From Croceimicrobium sp965228705 (lineage in GTDB: Bacteria > Bacteroidota > Bacteroidia > Flavobacteriales > Schleiferiaceae), in assembly GCF_965228705.1 (NCBI RefSeq), contig NZ_OZ245832.1, positions 3,410,001 through 3,474,000 on the forward strand: a stretch of 64,000 bases of DNA, read 5' to 3'. Shown in pieces: positions 43,898-51,664 of this stretch (position 1 is the first letter of the stretch; the number at the start of each line of letters is the position of its first letter). A model generated the notes under the pieces. It was not told where the DNA came from. It worked only from the letters and a program-made list of their open reading frames with translations, and ran no database searches. The translations under genes were made by a program, and so were the position numbers.

Positions 43898-44760
43898 AGC
43901 CCTGCCGTAAGAGAGAGATTGGTCAGGAAATATCTAGACGCTACGGTATTAGCAGGGCATGCCGTGTATTAAACCTCAGTAAAAGCGTGTATTACTATCA
44001 AGCCCAAGCAAAGGATGATCGTGAGCTGGAAGAAGCATTACTGACGAAAGCAAAAGAACATTCTGAGGAAGGCTTTTGGAACGCCTATCACCGCTTACGT
44101 AATGAAGGCAAGACTTGGAACCACAAACGACTACATCGTGTTTATGTGGCTTTAAAACTACCTTTAAGACGAAAGGTTAAGAAGCGATTACCCGCTCGGG
44201 TAAAAGAACCGTTAGTGGTGCCTGATAGGCCGAATCAGACCTGGAGTATGGACTTTGTACATGATGTACTAGAAAACAAGCGCAAGTTTCGTGCATTCAC
44301 GGTAATTGATGACTACAATCGAGAAGCACTACATATCGAAGTAGATTTCTCACTTCCATCAAACAGAGTAGTATATGTGCTTAATCATTTAATCAATCGC
44401 AGGGGTAAACCCGATGTGATCCGAATGGACAATGGGCCCGAGTTCATTGCTGAGCTCACTAAATCATGGAGCGTCATTCATGAAATAGAATTTAGATATA
44501 TCCAACCCGGCAAACCCACACAGAACGCTTTTATAGAGCGATTTAATGGAAGCTACCGCCGAGGAGTGCTGGACAAATATATTTTTGAAGATATCCATCA
44601 GGTAAGGGAGCAAACAGAAAAGTGGATGCATGACTATAACAACTTTAAACCTCATGATTCATTAGGAAATATACCGCCTAGGGTATACGCCAAACGCAAC
44701 CACCCCGAGGGTACCCTCGGGGTGGTTGAAAACAATACTATCTTTGGAAAAGTCAATTAA
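43891..44760 (+). CDS. IS3-family transposase OrfB (DDE integrase), made by -1 frameshift
   Basis: After the frameshift at 43885-43891 the frame reads ALKPCRKREIGQEISRRYGISRACR and on to 44760, so the catalytic protein is an OrfAB fusion; an unfused start inside (GTG near 43987) would lose this segment. The rve core holds the DDE triad: Asp in TWSMDFVHD, Asp in IRMDNGPEF, and Glu in AFIERFNGSYR. The coding end includes a perfect 32-base palindrome (44697-44728). Its stop lies 29 bases before the right end of the element. Confidence 0.93.
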   Translation, partial: ALKPCRKREIGQEISRRYGISRACRVLNLSKSVYYYQAQAKDDRELEEALLTKAKEHSEEGFWNAYHRLRNEGKTWNHKRLHRVYVALKLPLRRKVKKRLPARVKEPLVVPDRPNQTWSMDFVHDVLENKRKFRAFTVIDDYNREALHIEVDFSLPSNRVVYVLNHLINRRGKPDVIRMDNGPEFIAELTKSWSVIHEIEFRYIQPGKPTQNAFIERFNGSYRRGVLDKYIFEDIHQVREQTEKWMHDYNNFKPHDSLGNIPPRVYAKRNHPEGTLGVVENNTIFGKVN

Positions 44761-45175
44761 CTAATGGTTCGGATCAGGGGAAGCTTACAAAATAAATAGT
44801 TGGCACAACCATTTTTAAGGTAGATGTTTGAGTGAAAAAATATTGGAGTTGATTGGACTTTCAATTTGATATTTGGAAGTCCTTTGTTCTTTTCTTTTTT
44901 TTCTGCGAGGCATTTTTCCCAAGTGTCTATTAGTCTTCCAACCTTAATAAACGCAAAACCGCAATACCTTTTCCTTTGCGCCGTCTTTAGAATTGTTTTT
45001 TTGGCTTCATCAACGCCGCAGCAGGATACTCGAATACATGATTTTCGATTATGCTCCTTTATTGAGGGGATAATTAAGGTTGTAGGTATTTTGAGTAGTT
45101 GATCTTCCTCCTTGAAATCTCCAGGGAGTAAAATAGACCTGCAAATAATGTCTGTATTCTCAATTTGGCACCACT

Positions 45176-45646
45176 CTATTTGGTTTTCTCCCATACAAAT
45201 TTGCTGCTATCTAAGAACTGTTCGACAATTAATTGTACTTGATTTTCTAAATCAATAATTGAATATTCTTTGTCCACAAGGATTTCTTTATTCTCGAAAG
45301 TGATAGAGTAGGAATCATTGCCTATCTCTACTGATAGCTCACTTCCTTCGTGACTAACCCAATTAAATGATATGGTGCCCCAACTGGAAGGCTCAATCGC
45401 GGTATTCAAGTTGCGGCGTATATGAGTGAGAACTTCAGTTGTGAGGTTTGAGACAAGTGATTTAGAGTTTAATATTACTTCCTCATCAAACAGGTCAATG
45501 TCTTGATAAGATTCTTTGTAAAATTTAATTAGTCGATTAATTTCGTCATTCACGATTATCTTATCAATCCCTTCAGCTCTGTAATTAATTGTATAAGGTT
45601 GGGAGTAGTAAAGCGAGTTTATATCAGTGTTGAAGTCTAGTTCCAT
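45176..45646 (-). CDS. Islet protein of unknown function (second gene)
   Basis: A 156-residue soluble protein, no signal or membrane segment. I do not recognise a family. It has a helical centre (NDEINRLIKFYKESYQDIDLF, LTTEVLTHIRRNLN) followed by strands (GTISFNWVSHEGSELSVEIGNDSYSITFENK) and a helical end. It starts two bases after the first islet gene stops and its end overlaps the third gene by 19 bases, so the three are one transcription and translation unit. Confidence 0.65.
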   Translation of the reverse strand: MELDFNTDINSLYYSQPYTINYRAEGIDKIIVNDEINRLIKFYKESYQDIDLFDEEVILNSKSLVSNLTTEVLTHIRRNLNTAIEPSSWGTISFNWVSHEGSELSVEIGNDSYSITFENKEILVDKEYSIIDLENQVQLIVEQFLDSSKFVWEKTK

Positions 45647-45648
45647 AT

Positions 45649-46464
45649 TTAGCTATTCAGATGAATTATTTCGATTAGTGACTTATGAAGTATGTCATTA
45701 AGAATAGATTTGTTGTAGTCGTGAGCCTGTTCAAAGAAGTCGTCAAATTTTTTTTCTTCAATGGATTTTTCAATGCTTCTTGTTTTTGAACTAATTCTTG
45801 TTCCTGAGTGCGAAACTTTTAATTCTCCCAATTCTTTTGAAAAGGAAATATTCAAATTGTCTCGAATTTCACGATTTGATTCAAGTTCACCACTTGTGTC
45901 AATAATTAATTGAGCTTTATCTCTTGACATCAACTTTCTGGGGAAATATTCACTATTGGGATTTATACCCTCACTGATACTAAAATCATCAACGTTCCCT
46001 TTCCATTTAAACCTGTCTCGATAGACTAAAGTGTAACTGCCAATTGGATAGTGTAAATTATAAATTGATGCTAGCTCAAGGCAAATAGCTTTAAACTGCT
46101 CGATTACAATATTCCAATTATCATAGTATGTAGTGACAAATGTTAAATTGCAGGCATCAAGACCCCAGTTTTCTAGCACGACACCCTGAGCAATTTTAAT
46201 TTTGTTGTTGGTTTCTTCTCCAGAGTTTTGGAGGAATTGAACTCCAATAATATTGCTATGATGTTCATGGGAAACTTGGGTTTGTTTTTTAAACTCTCCC
46301 TTGATTTCATGCTGATACCTTATTGCCATTTTGCTACCAGGTAGGTTTTTTAGTTCTACCTCAGCAATATTTCCTTCAGTATTAAATTGACCTAATAAAT
46401 TCACAGAAAGCAAGACTTCCTCTATAGCGTGATTTTCATGGATAGGTATAAACATTAACTGCAT
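45649..46464 (-). CDS. Islet protein, TIGR04255-like (first gene)
   Basis: A 271-residue soluble protein. The start (FIPIHENHAIEEVLLSVNLLG) and the end (DDFFEQAHDYNKSILNDILHKSLIEII) fit the pattern of the sporadically distributed TIGR04255 family, in which an N-terminal 'P...AI.E' segment and a C-terminal 'lHe.i...F...it..l' helix are conserved; the assignment is from memory of the pattern and is tentative. The function of that family is unknown to me. It is the first gene of the three-gene islet operon. Confidence 0.55.
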   Translation of the reverse strand: MQLMFIPIHENHAIEEVLLSVNLLGQFNTEGNIAEVELKNLPGSKMAIRYQHEIKGEFKKQTQVSHEHHSNIIGVQFLQNSGEETNNKIKIAQGVVLENWGLDACNLTFVTTYYDNWNIVIEQFKAICLELASIYNLHYPIGSYTLVYRDRFKWKGNVDDFSISEGINPNSEYFPRKLMSRDKAQLIIDTSGELESNREIRDNLNISFSKELGELKVSHSGTRISSKTRSIEKSIEEKKFDDFFEQAHDYNKSILNDILHKSLIEIIHLNS

Positions 46465-46753
46465 TTGATGTGGATTTGAAAGGTAATAAAATACCGTCTT
46501 AAAGAAGCGTTAAATCTCCTTTATCATTTCTTGGCAAAAAACTATGGATGTAAAAGTGCCCTGCGTTATCGTCAGGATTTTCAAGTTATTGTGAATCATT
46601 GTCTTGTGCTGATGGGTGATAGCTACAGATTCAAACTGACGTAATTAGAGTCCAACTTGTAAGAATTGTGGTAAGAACTGATTTCAAAAGAAACTAATTC
46701 CTTTGGTGGCTTAGAATTGATTTTCTTTCTCACAACTGTTTTTTTAATGATAG
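46465..46753. other. Islet upstream region
   Basis: 289 bases between the first islet gene and the right repeat. It must hold the operon promoter on the minus strand, but I see no clear TTG/TAnnTTTG pair. A short frame at 46582-46499 on the minus strand (ENPDDNAGHFYIHSFLPR...) could be a coding scrap but cannot be tied to any gene here. Confidence 0.4.
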
Positions 46754-46879
46754 TGGAAAACCATAATCATTAATCTTGGTCTAATCTTAAAGGTGTGTCT
46801 CTTGGAGATATACTTAAGCTCTGGAGCTCAAGCTTAAAATGAAAAAAGCCTCAGAACAGTTGCTCTAAGGCTTTCCTAG

Positions 46880-46893
<14 letters not shown>
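46754..46893. repeat. 140-base direct repeat, right copy
   Basis: It matches 43069-43208 with five mismatches. It covers the region downstream of tRNA-fMet, including its terminator, and the last 14 bases of the tRNA gene itself. The tRNA continues intact to 46952. Confidence 0.9.
46842..46872 (-). terminator. Terminator of tRNA-fMet
   Basis: Read on the minus strand: agccttagagc, loop aact, gttctgaggct, then a run of T's. The 11-base stem (46847-46872) includes two G-U pairs. It lies eight bases after the tRNA 3' end and is duplicated in the left repeat. Confidence 0.8.
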
Positions 46894-46952
<59 letters not shown>

Positions 46953-46977
46953 ATATGTTGTTTCCCTATTGGGGCGG

Positions 46978-47007
46978 CAAATATAAAAGCTTTTTGGGAA
47001 CTGACAA
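46978..47007 (-). promoter_or_regulatory. Promoter of tRNA-fMet
   Basis: On the minus strand TTG (47007-47005), a 19-base spacer and TATATTTG (46985-46978) match the Bacteroidota consensus exactly. The box ends 25 bases before the mature tRNA 5' end. Confidence 0.8.
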
Positions 47008-47038
47008 AAAGATTATTGAATTCTATTAATTTAGTGGC

Positions 47039-49090
47039 ATGGCCAGATACCTGATCGTCCTTTTACTATGCCTGGGATGGGCTGGAAATCCGCTCCTTGC
47101 GCAGGGAAGACCTTATACTGCAGAGTTCTGGGAAAAAAATTGGCGCGACTGGCCTCGCCCGCGTTTTGATTATCGAGTCGACTCCTTTGTAGCCGTAGAA
47201 AATATTATTCAGAGGGAGTATTTTAATAGTGGCTCGGATGTGAGTGGTGAGCGGTACTTTCACTATGCTCGTTTTCAATACCCCGACCAACAATCGATTG
47301 AGGATTGGTCGAAACTCCTTTTCCAATTGCCGAATTATGAAATTCTGAAGGATATCGATTTTCGTATTTGGGAAGAGGATATTCTGGTTTATGAAGCCCG
47401 AACCGCTAGTATACGCAATCAGTTTTTAGATAGTTTGGTGGCTGACCCACATAGTGGTAAGCTCTTCGCCTTTGCCTTGCGTTTCCCCGAATTAAGACCT
47501 GGTCAGGTGGTGGAGGTAATGATAAGTCTGGAAGGAGCTCCCTTGCCTTATAATCTGAGTTTTAATGAGGCTTATCCTATAAAAGAATCTGTTCAGCGAA
47601 TAAAGGTCTTATCCGCTTATCCTTTGCAGTTTGATTTATCGGACGGAATTGAACAAAGTGAGGAACGGATTTACGAGAATAACTTTTACAGCTTTAAGGC
47701 TCAAAACTGCAAAGCACTCAATATGGAGCGTGGCTTAACTACCGTTCCCGCTGAGCTGCCTTCCGTTTGGTTGGATTGGAAGGATCAAATCTTTGTTTAC
47801 GATCGAGAGGAGAGTCGTTCCTGGTCGAGGATTATAAACCATATGTTTTATCAGGGGGATGTGCAGGATTATGCGGTATATCGAAATACGCTCGATCAAG
47901 AATTTGGTCTGCAGCAATATTATGGTTCCTGGATTCGCCCAGTGCGCTATTTCCACGAACGATCCTTAAGTCTATCCAATAATGAGGCTTATGCTGCGGG
48001 TAGGTGGCGGCTTTCCCGAGCTTATGCCGAGCGATGGATTGCCATTGAAGATCAGCTGCGATCCATTGTGGAGGAGAACGCAGTACCCAATTGGCAAGAA
48101 GCGATAAATATCATTTACCAGGCCCAACAAACAACCGCTCGGGCTTATCTAAGGACCATGCCAGTTTACCCTCCGGTTTTTACGGACTATGGATTGTTTT
48201 GTTCGCATTATGAAGCCTTGTTTCAATATTTCAAAATTGAGCATCGCTTGGCATTGTTTTATCCCAAACGCAGTGGGAGCCCAGGCCTGGATTTTCCATC
48301 ACCCTGGCCAGCTTATGCCCGAGGTTTGGCGTATCGGCTTTCGCCTGAATCGGATTGGCAATTTGTTTTCCCGGGTCCCTATTTAGGGCAGTTTTTTTAT
48401 CCAGGGAACATCCCACCGGATTTTTCGGAAGGAAGGGCATTATTATTTAAGCGGGGAGAGGAAGATCAGCCGGAGTGGGCTAAATTGAAAAGAGTAAACC
48501 CTTCGCAGCATGGTTTTGAGGAAAGGATTAGACTAAAAGTTTCCAATCCGGGTGAACGCCTGGTCCTGCGCGATAGCTTGAAATTGAAGGGTGCTTTTCA
48601 ATCTATTTTGGCTTCTGCTTATTTGCGAAGCGATTCTGCCCAAGATCAGTTGGGCTTTACAAACTATCAGTTATTGCACAATGCCTTGTTAAATGACTCA
48701 CTTAAAATTGAAAAAACAAAGTTGATGGATTGGCAGGATACTTTAAATCTGGAGATCGATCTTAAAAAGGCTTTGATCTTAAAGAATGCACCGGCTTACG
48801 ATCGGGACTTTGCCGTTCCCATGGTTTTTTCGGCTAAATGGCATTGGGAGTTTGAAGGCTTAGATAGCTTAGATCTACAATTGCCTTTCCCTGAAACTGA
48901 AGATAACCCGGTATTTAAATGGCACTGGGAACAAAAAACAGAGGGCGATAGGTCTTATTTAAGTTTGAATTTAGATTTGAAGCAATGCTATATAGATAAG
49001 TCGGAATTAGCTTTTTACCTTGATTTATATAATCGCTTGATGTCGGAGGCGGCAATTGAGATTCGCCTGAACAGGGCTAATCATCTTTAA
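47039..49090 (+). CDS. Large exported protein, possibly related to DUF3857/transglutaminase proteins
   Basis: A 683-residue protein with signal peptide (MARYLIVLLLCLGWAGNPLLA-Q). The architecture resembles the DUF3857-transglutaminase-DUF3858 proteins of Bacteroidota: an N-terminal beta-rich domain about 40-220 (RFPELRPGQVVEVMISLEG), a central helical region, and a C-terminal beta domain with LKNAPAYDRDFAVPMVFSAKWHWEFEG. I cannot find a clear Cys-His-Asp triad in the middle, so if related it is probably inactive. It lies just after tRNA-fMet and before era. Confidence 0.5.
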   Translation: MARYLIVLLLCLGWAGNPLLAQGRPYTAEFWEKNWRDWPRPRFDYRVDSFVAVENIIQREYFNSGSDVSGERYFHYARFQYPDQQSIEDWSKLLFQLPNYEILKDIDFRIWEEDILVYEARTASIRNQFLDSLVADPHSGKLFAFALRFPELRPGQVVEVMISLEGAPLPYNLSFNEAYPIKESVQRIKVLSAYPLQFDLSDGIEQSEERIYENNFYSFKAQNCKALNMERGLTTVPAELPSVWLDWKDQIFVYDREESRSWSRIINHMFYQGDVQDYAVYRNTLDQEFGLQQYYGSWIRPVRYFHERSLSLSNNEAYAAGRWRLSRAYAERWIAIEDQLRSIVEENAVPNWQEAINIIYQAQQTTARAYLRTMPVYPPVFTDYGLFCSHYEALFQYFKIEHRLALFYPKRSGSPGLDFPSPWPAYARGLAYRLSPESDWQFVFPGPYLGQFFYPGNIPPDFSEGRALLFKRGEEDQPEWAKLKRVNPSQHGFEERIRLKVSNPGERLVLRDSLKLKGAFQSILASAYLRSDSAQDQLGFTNYQLLHNALLNDSLKIEKTKLMDWQDTLNLEIDLKKALILKNAPAYDRDFAVPMVFSAKWHWEFEGLDSLDLQLPFPETEDNPVFKWHWEQKTEGDRSYLSLNLDLKQCYIDKSELAFYLDLYNRLMSEAAIEIRLNRANHL

Positions 49091-49124
49091 AGCTCCTTCA
49101 TAGTTTCCGCTGAAAGACTTAGAC

Positions 49125-49132
49125 TACCTTTG
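49125..49132 (+). promoter_or_regulatory. -7 element (TAnnTTTG) upstream of era
   Basis: TACCTTTG fits the -7 consensus. It covers the GTG at 49132 that could otherwise be read as an era start, and lies 26 bases before the ATG at 49159, supporting the latter. The -33 region has only a TTT at 49104-49106. Confidence 0.45.
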
Positions 49133-49158
49133 TGGCTTCATTAATATCCCAATTTGGC

Positions 49159-50040
49159 ATGAAGCATAAGGCTGGCTACGTAAATATTATCGGTAACCCT
49201 AATGTGGGAAAATCTACTTTGCTAAATGCCTTATTGGGTGAGCAATTGTCTATTACTACGCCCAAAGCGCAGACTACCCGTCATCGGATTTTGGGCTTTT
49301 TAAACGGGGAAGATTACCAAATCGTTTTTTCCGATACACCTGGAATAATCAAGCCTGCCTATACCTTGCAGGAACGCATGATGGATTTTGTGCACTCTAG
49401 CTTCGAAGATGCAGATGTGTTTCTTTATTTGGTGGAGCCTGGGATACGTTCCTTGAAAGATGAAAAGGTCTATGAGAAGTTAAAGAAGGTTCAAGAGCCG
49501 GTTTTTATTATTCTCAATAAAATTGATATGATCGATCAAGATCGTCTGGAAGAAGAAGTGGAGTATTGGCATTCTGAGTTTCCGGATGCCGCTATTTTAC
49601 CAATGTCTGCCTTAAATCAGTTTAACACCGATGTTCTTATCGATCGGCTAAAGGACCTCTTACCCGAAAGCCCACCCTATTATGATAAGGAGGATTTAAG
49701 TGATCGCAATGAGCGTTTCTTTGTCGAAGAAATGGTACGCGAGCAAATCCTGTTTAACTATGCCAAAGAAATTCCCTACGCGGTAGAAGTAGAGGTAGAA
49801 GAATTTAAAGAGGAGGAAGAGATTATCCGAATTCGCGCCAATATCTATGTGGAGCGCAACACCCAAAAGGGAATTTTGGTAGGAGCTAAAGGCAGTATGA
49901 TCAAGAAAACCGGTACTGGAGCCCGGAAGAAAATGGAGTCCTTTTTTAAGAAGAAGGTGTTCCTGGATTTGTTTGTGAAAGTGCGAAAAGACTGGCGTAG
50001 TAATGATCGCGACTTAAACCGCTTTGGTTATAAGTCTTAG
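49159..50040 (+). CDS. era: GTPase Era
   Basis: A 293-residue GTPase that binds 16S rRNA and helps assemble the small subunit. G1 GNPNVGKST is at residues 12-20, with DTPG and NKID following. The C-terminal KH domain contains IRIRANIYVERNTQKGILVGAKGSMIKKTG. The ATG at 49159 gives the usual N-terminus (MKHKAGYVNIIG). It converges on the LRR gene with a four-base overlap. Confidence 0.97.
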   Translation: MKHKAGYVNIIGNPNVGKSTLLNALLGEQLSITTPKAQTTRHRILGFLNGEDYQIVFSDTPGIIKPAYTLQERMMDFVHSSFEDADVFLYLVEPGIRSLKDEKVYEKLKKVQEPVFIILNKIDMIDQDRLEEEVEYWHSEFPDAAILPMSALNQFNTDVLIDRLKDLLPESPPYYDKEDLSDRNERFFVEEMVREQILFNYAKEIPYAVEVEVEEFKEEEEIIRIRANIYVERNTQKGILVGAKGSMIKKTGTGARKKMESFFKKKVFLDLFVKVRKDWRSNDRDLNRFGYKS

Positions 50041-50597
50041 TCGCAATCGCAACCCCAGGTTGATTCAATTTCCCATTCCGGGGCGCATTCATAAAGCCAT
50101 TCCAGATCACGGGTTCCAAGGAAATTTCGGCGTACGTCGATTCTTTTTAAAGTTGGGTGCTGGCAAAGCTCAGGGCTGATGTATTTGATTTCGCAGTCCC
50201 AAAGATCCAGCCATTCCAATTGACTAAGTCTCAATACTCCGGAATTCAGACTGTCTATCGGGTTTTGGTCCAAATGCAATTCCTTCAAATGCTTGCATTG
50301 CTGCAATACTTGAGGCAGGTGCTTAAATTGATTGCTGGATAAATGCAGCACTTCCAAATCTTTAAAAAGGCCAAACCAAGTAGGTAGGGAGTCTAATTCA
50401 TTTTTGGAAAGATCCAATTCTTTGATCTGAAGGCAATCTTTTAATTCAGCCGGAAGGCTAGCTAAATCGCAACGGCTTAAGTCGAGTGTTTCGATAGAGG
50501 AGCGATTGCTGTCCGCCAGAAACCGTTTCAATCTGGATTGCCCTTCCGCCGAAAGGCTAAAGATGAGCAAGCACAGCGCGAGCAGCTTTTTCATCAA
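50037..50597 (-). CDS. Exported leucine-rich-repeat protein
   Basis: A 186-residue protein with a signal peptide (MMKKLLALCLLIFSLSA-EG) and five to six LRRs of 23 residues from about residue 36 (LDLSRCDLASLPAEL, LDLSKNELDSLPTWF, LHLSSNQFKHLPQVL, LHLDQNPIDSLNSGV, LDLWDCEIKYISPEL). It ends in an unusual CDCD. The repeats suggest a protein-binding surface in the periplasm or at the cell surface. Its start overlaps the end of ribF by 41 bases on the same strand. Confidence 0.8.
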   Translation of the reverse strand: MMKKLLALCLLIFSLSAEGQSRLKRFLADSNRSSIETLDLSRCDLASLPAELKDCLQIKELDLSKNELDSLPTWFGLFKDLEVLHLSSNQFKHLPQVLQQCKHLKELHLDQNPIDSLNSGVLRLSQLEWLDLWDCEIKYISPELCQHPTLKRIDVRRNFLGTRDLEWLYECAPEWEIESTWGCDCD

Positions 50598-51498
50598 CTT
50601 GTAATTGAGCTTTCAGAGCTTCGGGGCCATTAAACTTCATTTCGTGACGCAAGCATTTGTGGAAATGCAGGCTGAGTTCTTGTCCATAGAGATCTTCATC
50701 GAAATCAAAAATATGGGCCTCGATGGTTTGGAACTTTCCGCCAAAGGTGGGGCGAATGCCGATATTACACATGGCTTTTTGCGGAGCTTTTTCACTTTGA
50801 TTGGGAAAGCTTACCGTGATGGCATAAACACCATTAGCCGGAACAATTTTGTAGCTGTCTTTTATCCGAATATTAGCTGTGGGGAAACCAATGGTGTGAC
50901 CGATGTGCTCACCCTCAACTACCTTTCCGGTTAAAGGGAAAGGGTATTCCAGGTATTCATTGGCAACTTCAATAGTACCTTCTTCAATCGCTTTGCGAAT
51001 CTTGGTGCTGCTTACGGTAGTGTCTTGAATGTCCTGGGCTGGAATTTCCTCTACCTCAAAGCCATATAAGGGACCGTATTCTTTAAGGTGTTCAAAGCTT
51101 CCTTCGCGATTTCTACCAAAATGATGGTCGTATCCAATAACCAGTTTTTTAGCGCCAATTTGATTGACCAGAATATTGCGCACAAAGTCTAAGGAACTGG
51201 TACGAGAGAATTCGGTAGTAAAGGGATGTATTATTAGGTGGTCAAGGCCGGTAGATTTAAGCAGTTCAATTTTCTCGGTTTGGGAATTAATCAACTTTAA
51301 ATCGAGATCCGGTTGTAAAACCATCCTTGGATGCGGAAAGAAGGTGAGGAGTACACTTTCGCCCCCAATTGTATGGGCAATATTGTTGAGTTGAGCCAGG
51401 ATTTTGCGATGACCATGATGAACGCCGTCGAAAGTACCGGTTGTGACTACCGCTTTCTCCAGTTTTTGAAAGTCATCGATCGAATAGTAAACCTTCAA
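50557..51498 (-). CDS. ribF: Bifunctional riboflavin kinase / FAD synthetase
   Basis: A 313-residue enzyme that makes FMN and then FAD. The N-terminal adenylyltransferase domain has GTFDGVHHGH (residues 21-30) and the S/T-containing SSTKIRKAIEEG. The C-terminal flavokinase has HTIGFPTANI and GVYAITV, followed by MCNIGIRPTFGG and EAHIFDFDEDLYG. Length is standard. It is divergent from atpD. Confidence 0.96.
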   Translation of the reverse strand: MKVYYSIDDFQKLEKAVVTTGTFDGVHHGHRKILAQLNNIAHTIGGESVLLTFFPHPRMVLQPDLDLKLINSQTEKIELLKSTGLDHLIIHPFTTEFSRTSSLDFVRNILVNQIGAKKLVIGYDHHFGRNREGSFEHLKEYGPLYGFEVEEIPAQDIQDTTVSSTKIRKAIEEGTIEVANEYLEYPFPLTGKVVEGEHIGHTIGFPTANIRIKDSYKIVPANGVYAITVSFPNQSEKAPQKAMCNIGIRPTFGGKFQTIEAHIFDFDEDLYGQELSLHFHKCLRHEMKFNGPEALKAQLQVDEKAARAVLAHL

Positions 51499-51612
51499 AT
51501 TTTCAGTGTTTTAGAACGTGTAGAGAGGGGCTTTGCCTCCCTGTTAGTTACCTGTTCAAAATTAGCCAAATTAAATTTCCAACCAGCTTCTGTTAATTAA
51601 TATAAAATGGAC

Positions 51613-51620
51613 TAATTTTG
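51613..51620 (+). promoter_or_regulatory. -7 element (TAnnTTTG) upstream of atpD
   Basis: TAATTTTG, 44 bases before the ATG of atpD, matches the -7 consensus. The -33 region has no perfect TTG at the expected distance. Confidence 0.45.
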
Positions 51621-51664
51621 CCCGCAAATTAAGACAAAGGCTCTCGCCTCAAAAATTGTAACTC

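Larger units (their letters stand above)
43564..44789 (+). mobile_element. IS3-family insertion sequence (IS407-group-like), complete
   Basis: The element is 1226 bases long. Terminal inverted repeats begin TGTAAGCTTCCC at the left and, read inward from the right, TGTAAGCTTCCCC, with further matches to CCGAAC. It is flanked by a 4-base target duplication, AAAT at 43560-43563 and 44790-44793. Four-base duplications and the orfA/orfB layout fit the IS407 group of IS3. The ends, frames and catalytic residues are intact, so the insertion looks recent. It interrupts the third islet gene. Confidence 0.93.
43290..45194 (-). pseudogene. Third islet gene, split by the IS3 element
   Basis: The frame starts at an ATG at 45194, overlapping the upstream gene by 19 bases, and runs 135 codons to 44790. 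There the IS begins and the frame ends in IS sequence at 44757 after ten foreign residues. On the far side of the IS, from 43559 down to a TGA at 43290-43292, the same frame continues for 89 codons (DHPIIKRVVNIFHCDIIFVN... TYEEIIKSID). Removing the IS and one copy of the target duplication gives one 224-codon gene. No family is recognised; the N-terminal part has a Cys-rich stretch (CIRVSCCGVDEAKK). The 145-residue 5' fragment could still be made. Confidence 0.85.
43209..46753. other. Genomic islet between direct repeats next to tRNA-fMet
   Basis: The 3.5-kb interval holds a three-gene minus-strand operon and one IS3-family element that disrupts its last gene. Both edges are the 140-base repeats, and the right one runs into the 3' end of tRNA-fMet. 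This resembles an integration event at a tRNA 3' end, but no integrase gene is present inside. Codon use in the operon is more AT-rich than in core genes. Confidence 0.65.

Noticed and set aside
46499..46582. Short minus-strand frame (ENPDDNAGHFYIHSFLPR...) upstream of the islet operon
   Set aside because: It is only 27 codons, is preceded by an in-frame stop and has no match to anything else in the window. It could be a coding scrap but cannot be supported.
49132..49158. GTG at 49132 as start of era
   Set aside because: It overlaps a TAnnTTTG promoter box and adds nine residues not typical of Era; the ATG at 49159 fits the family.
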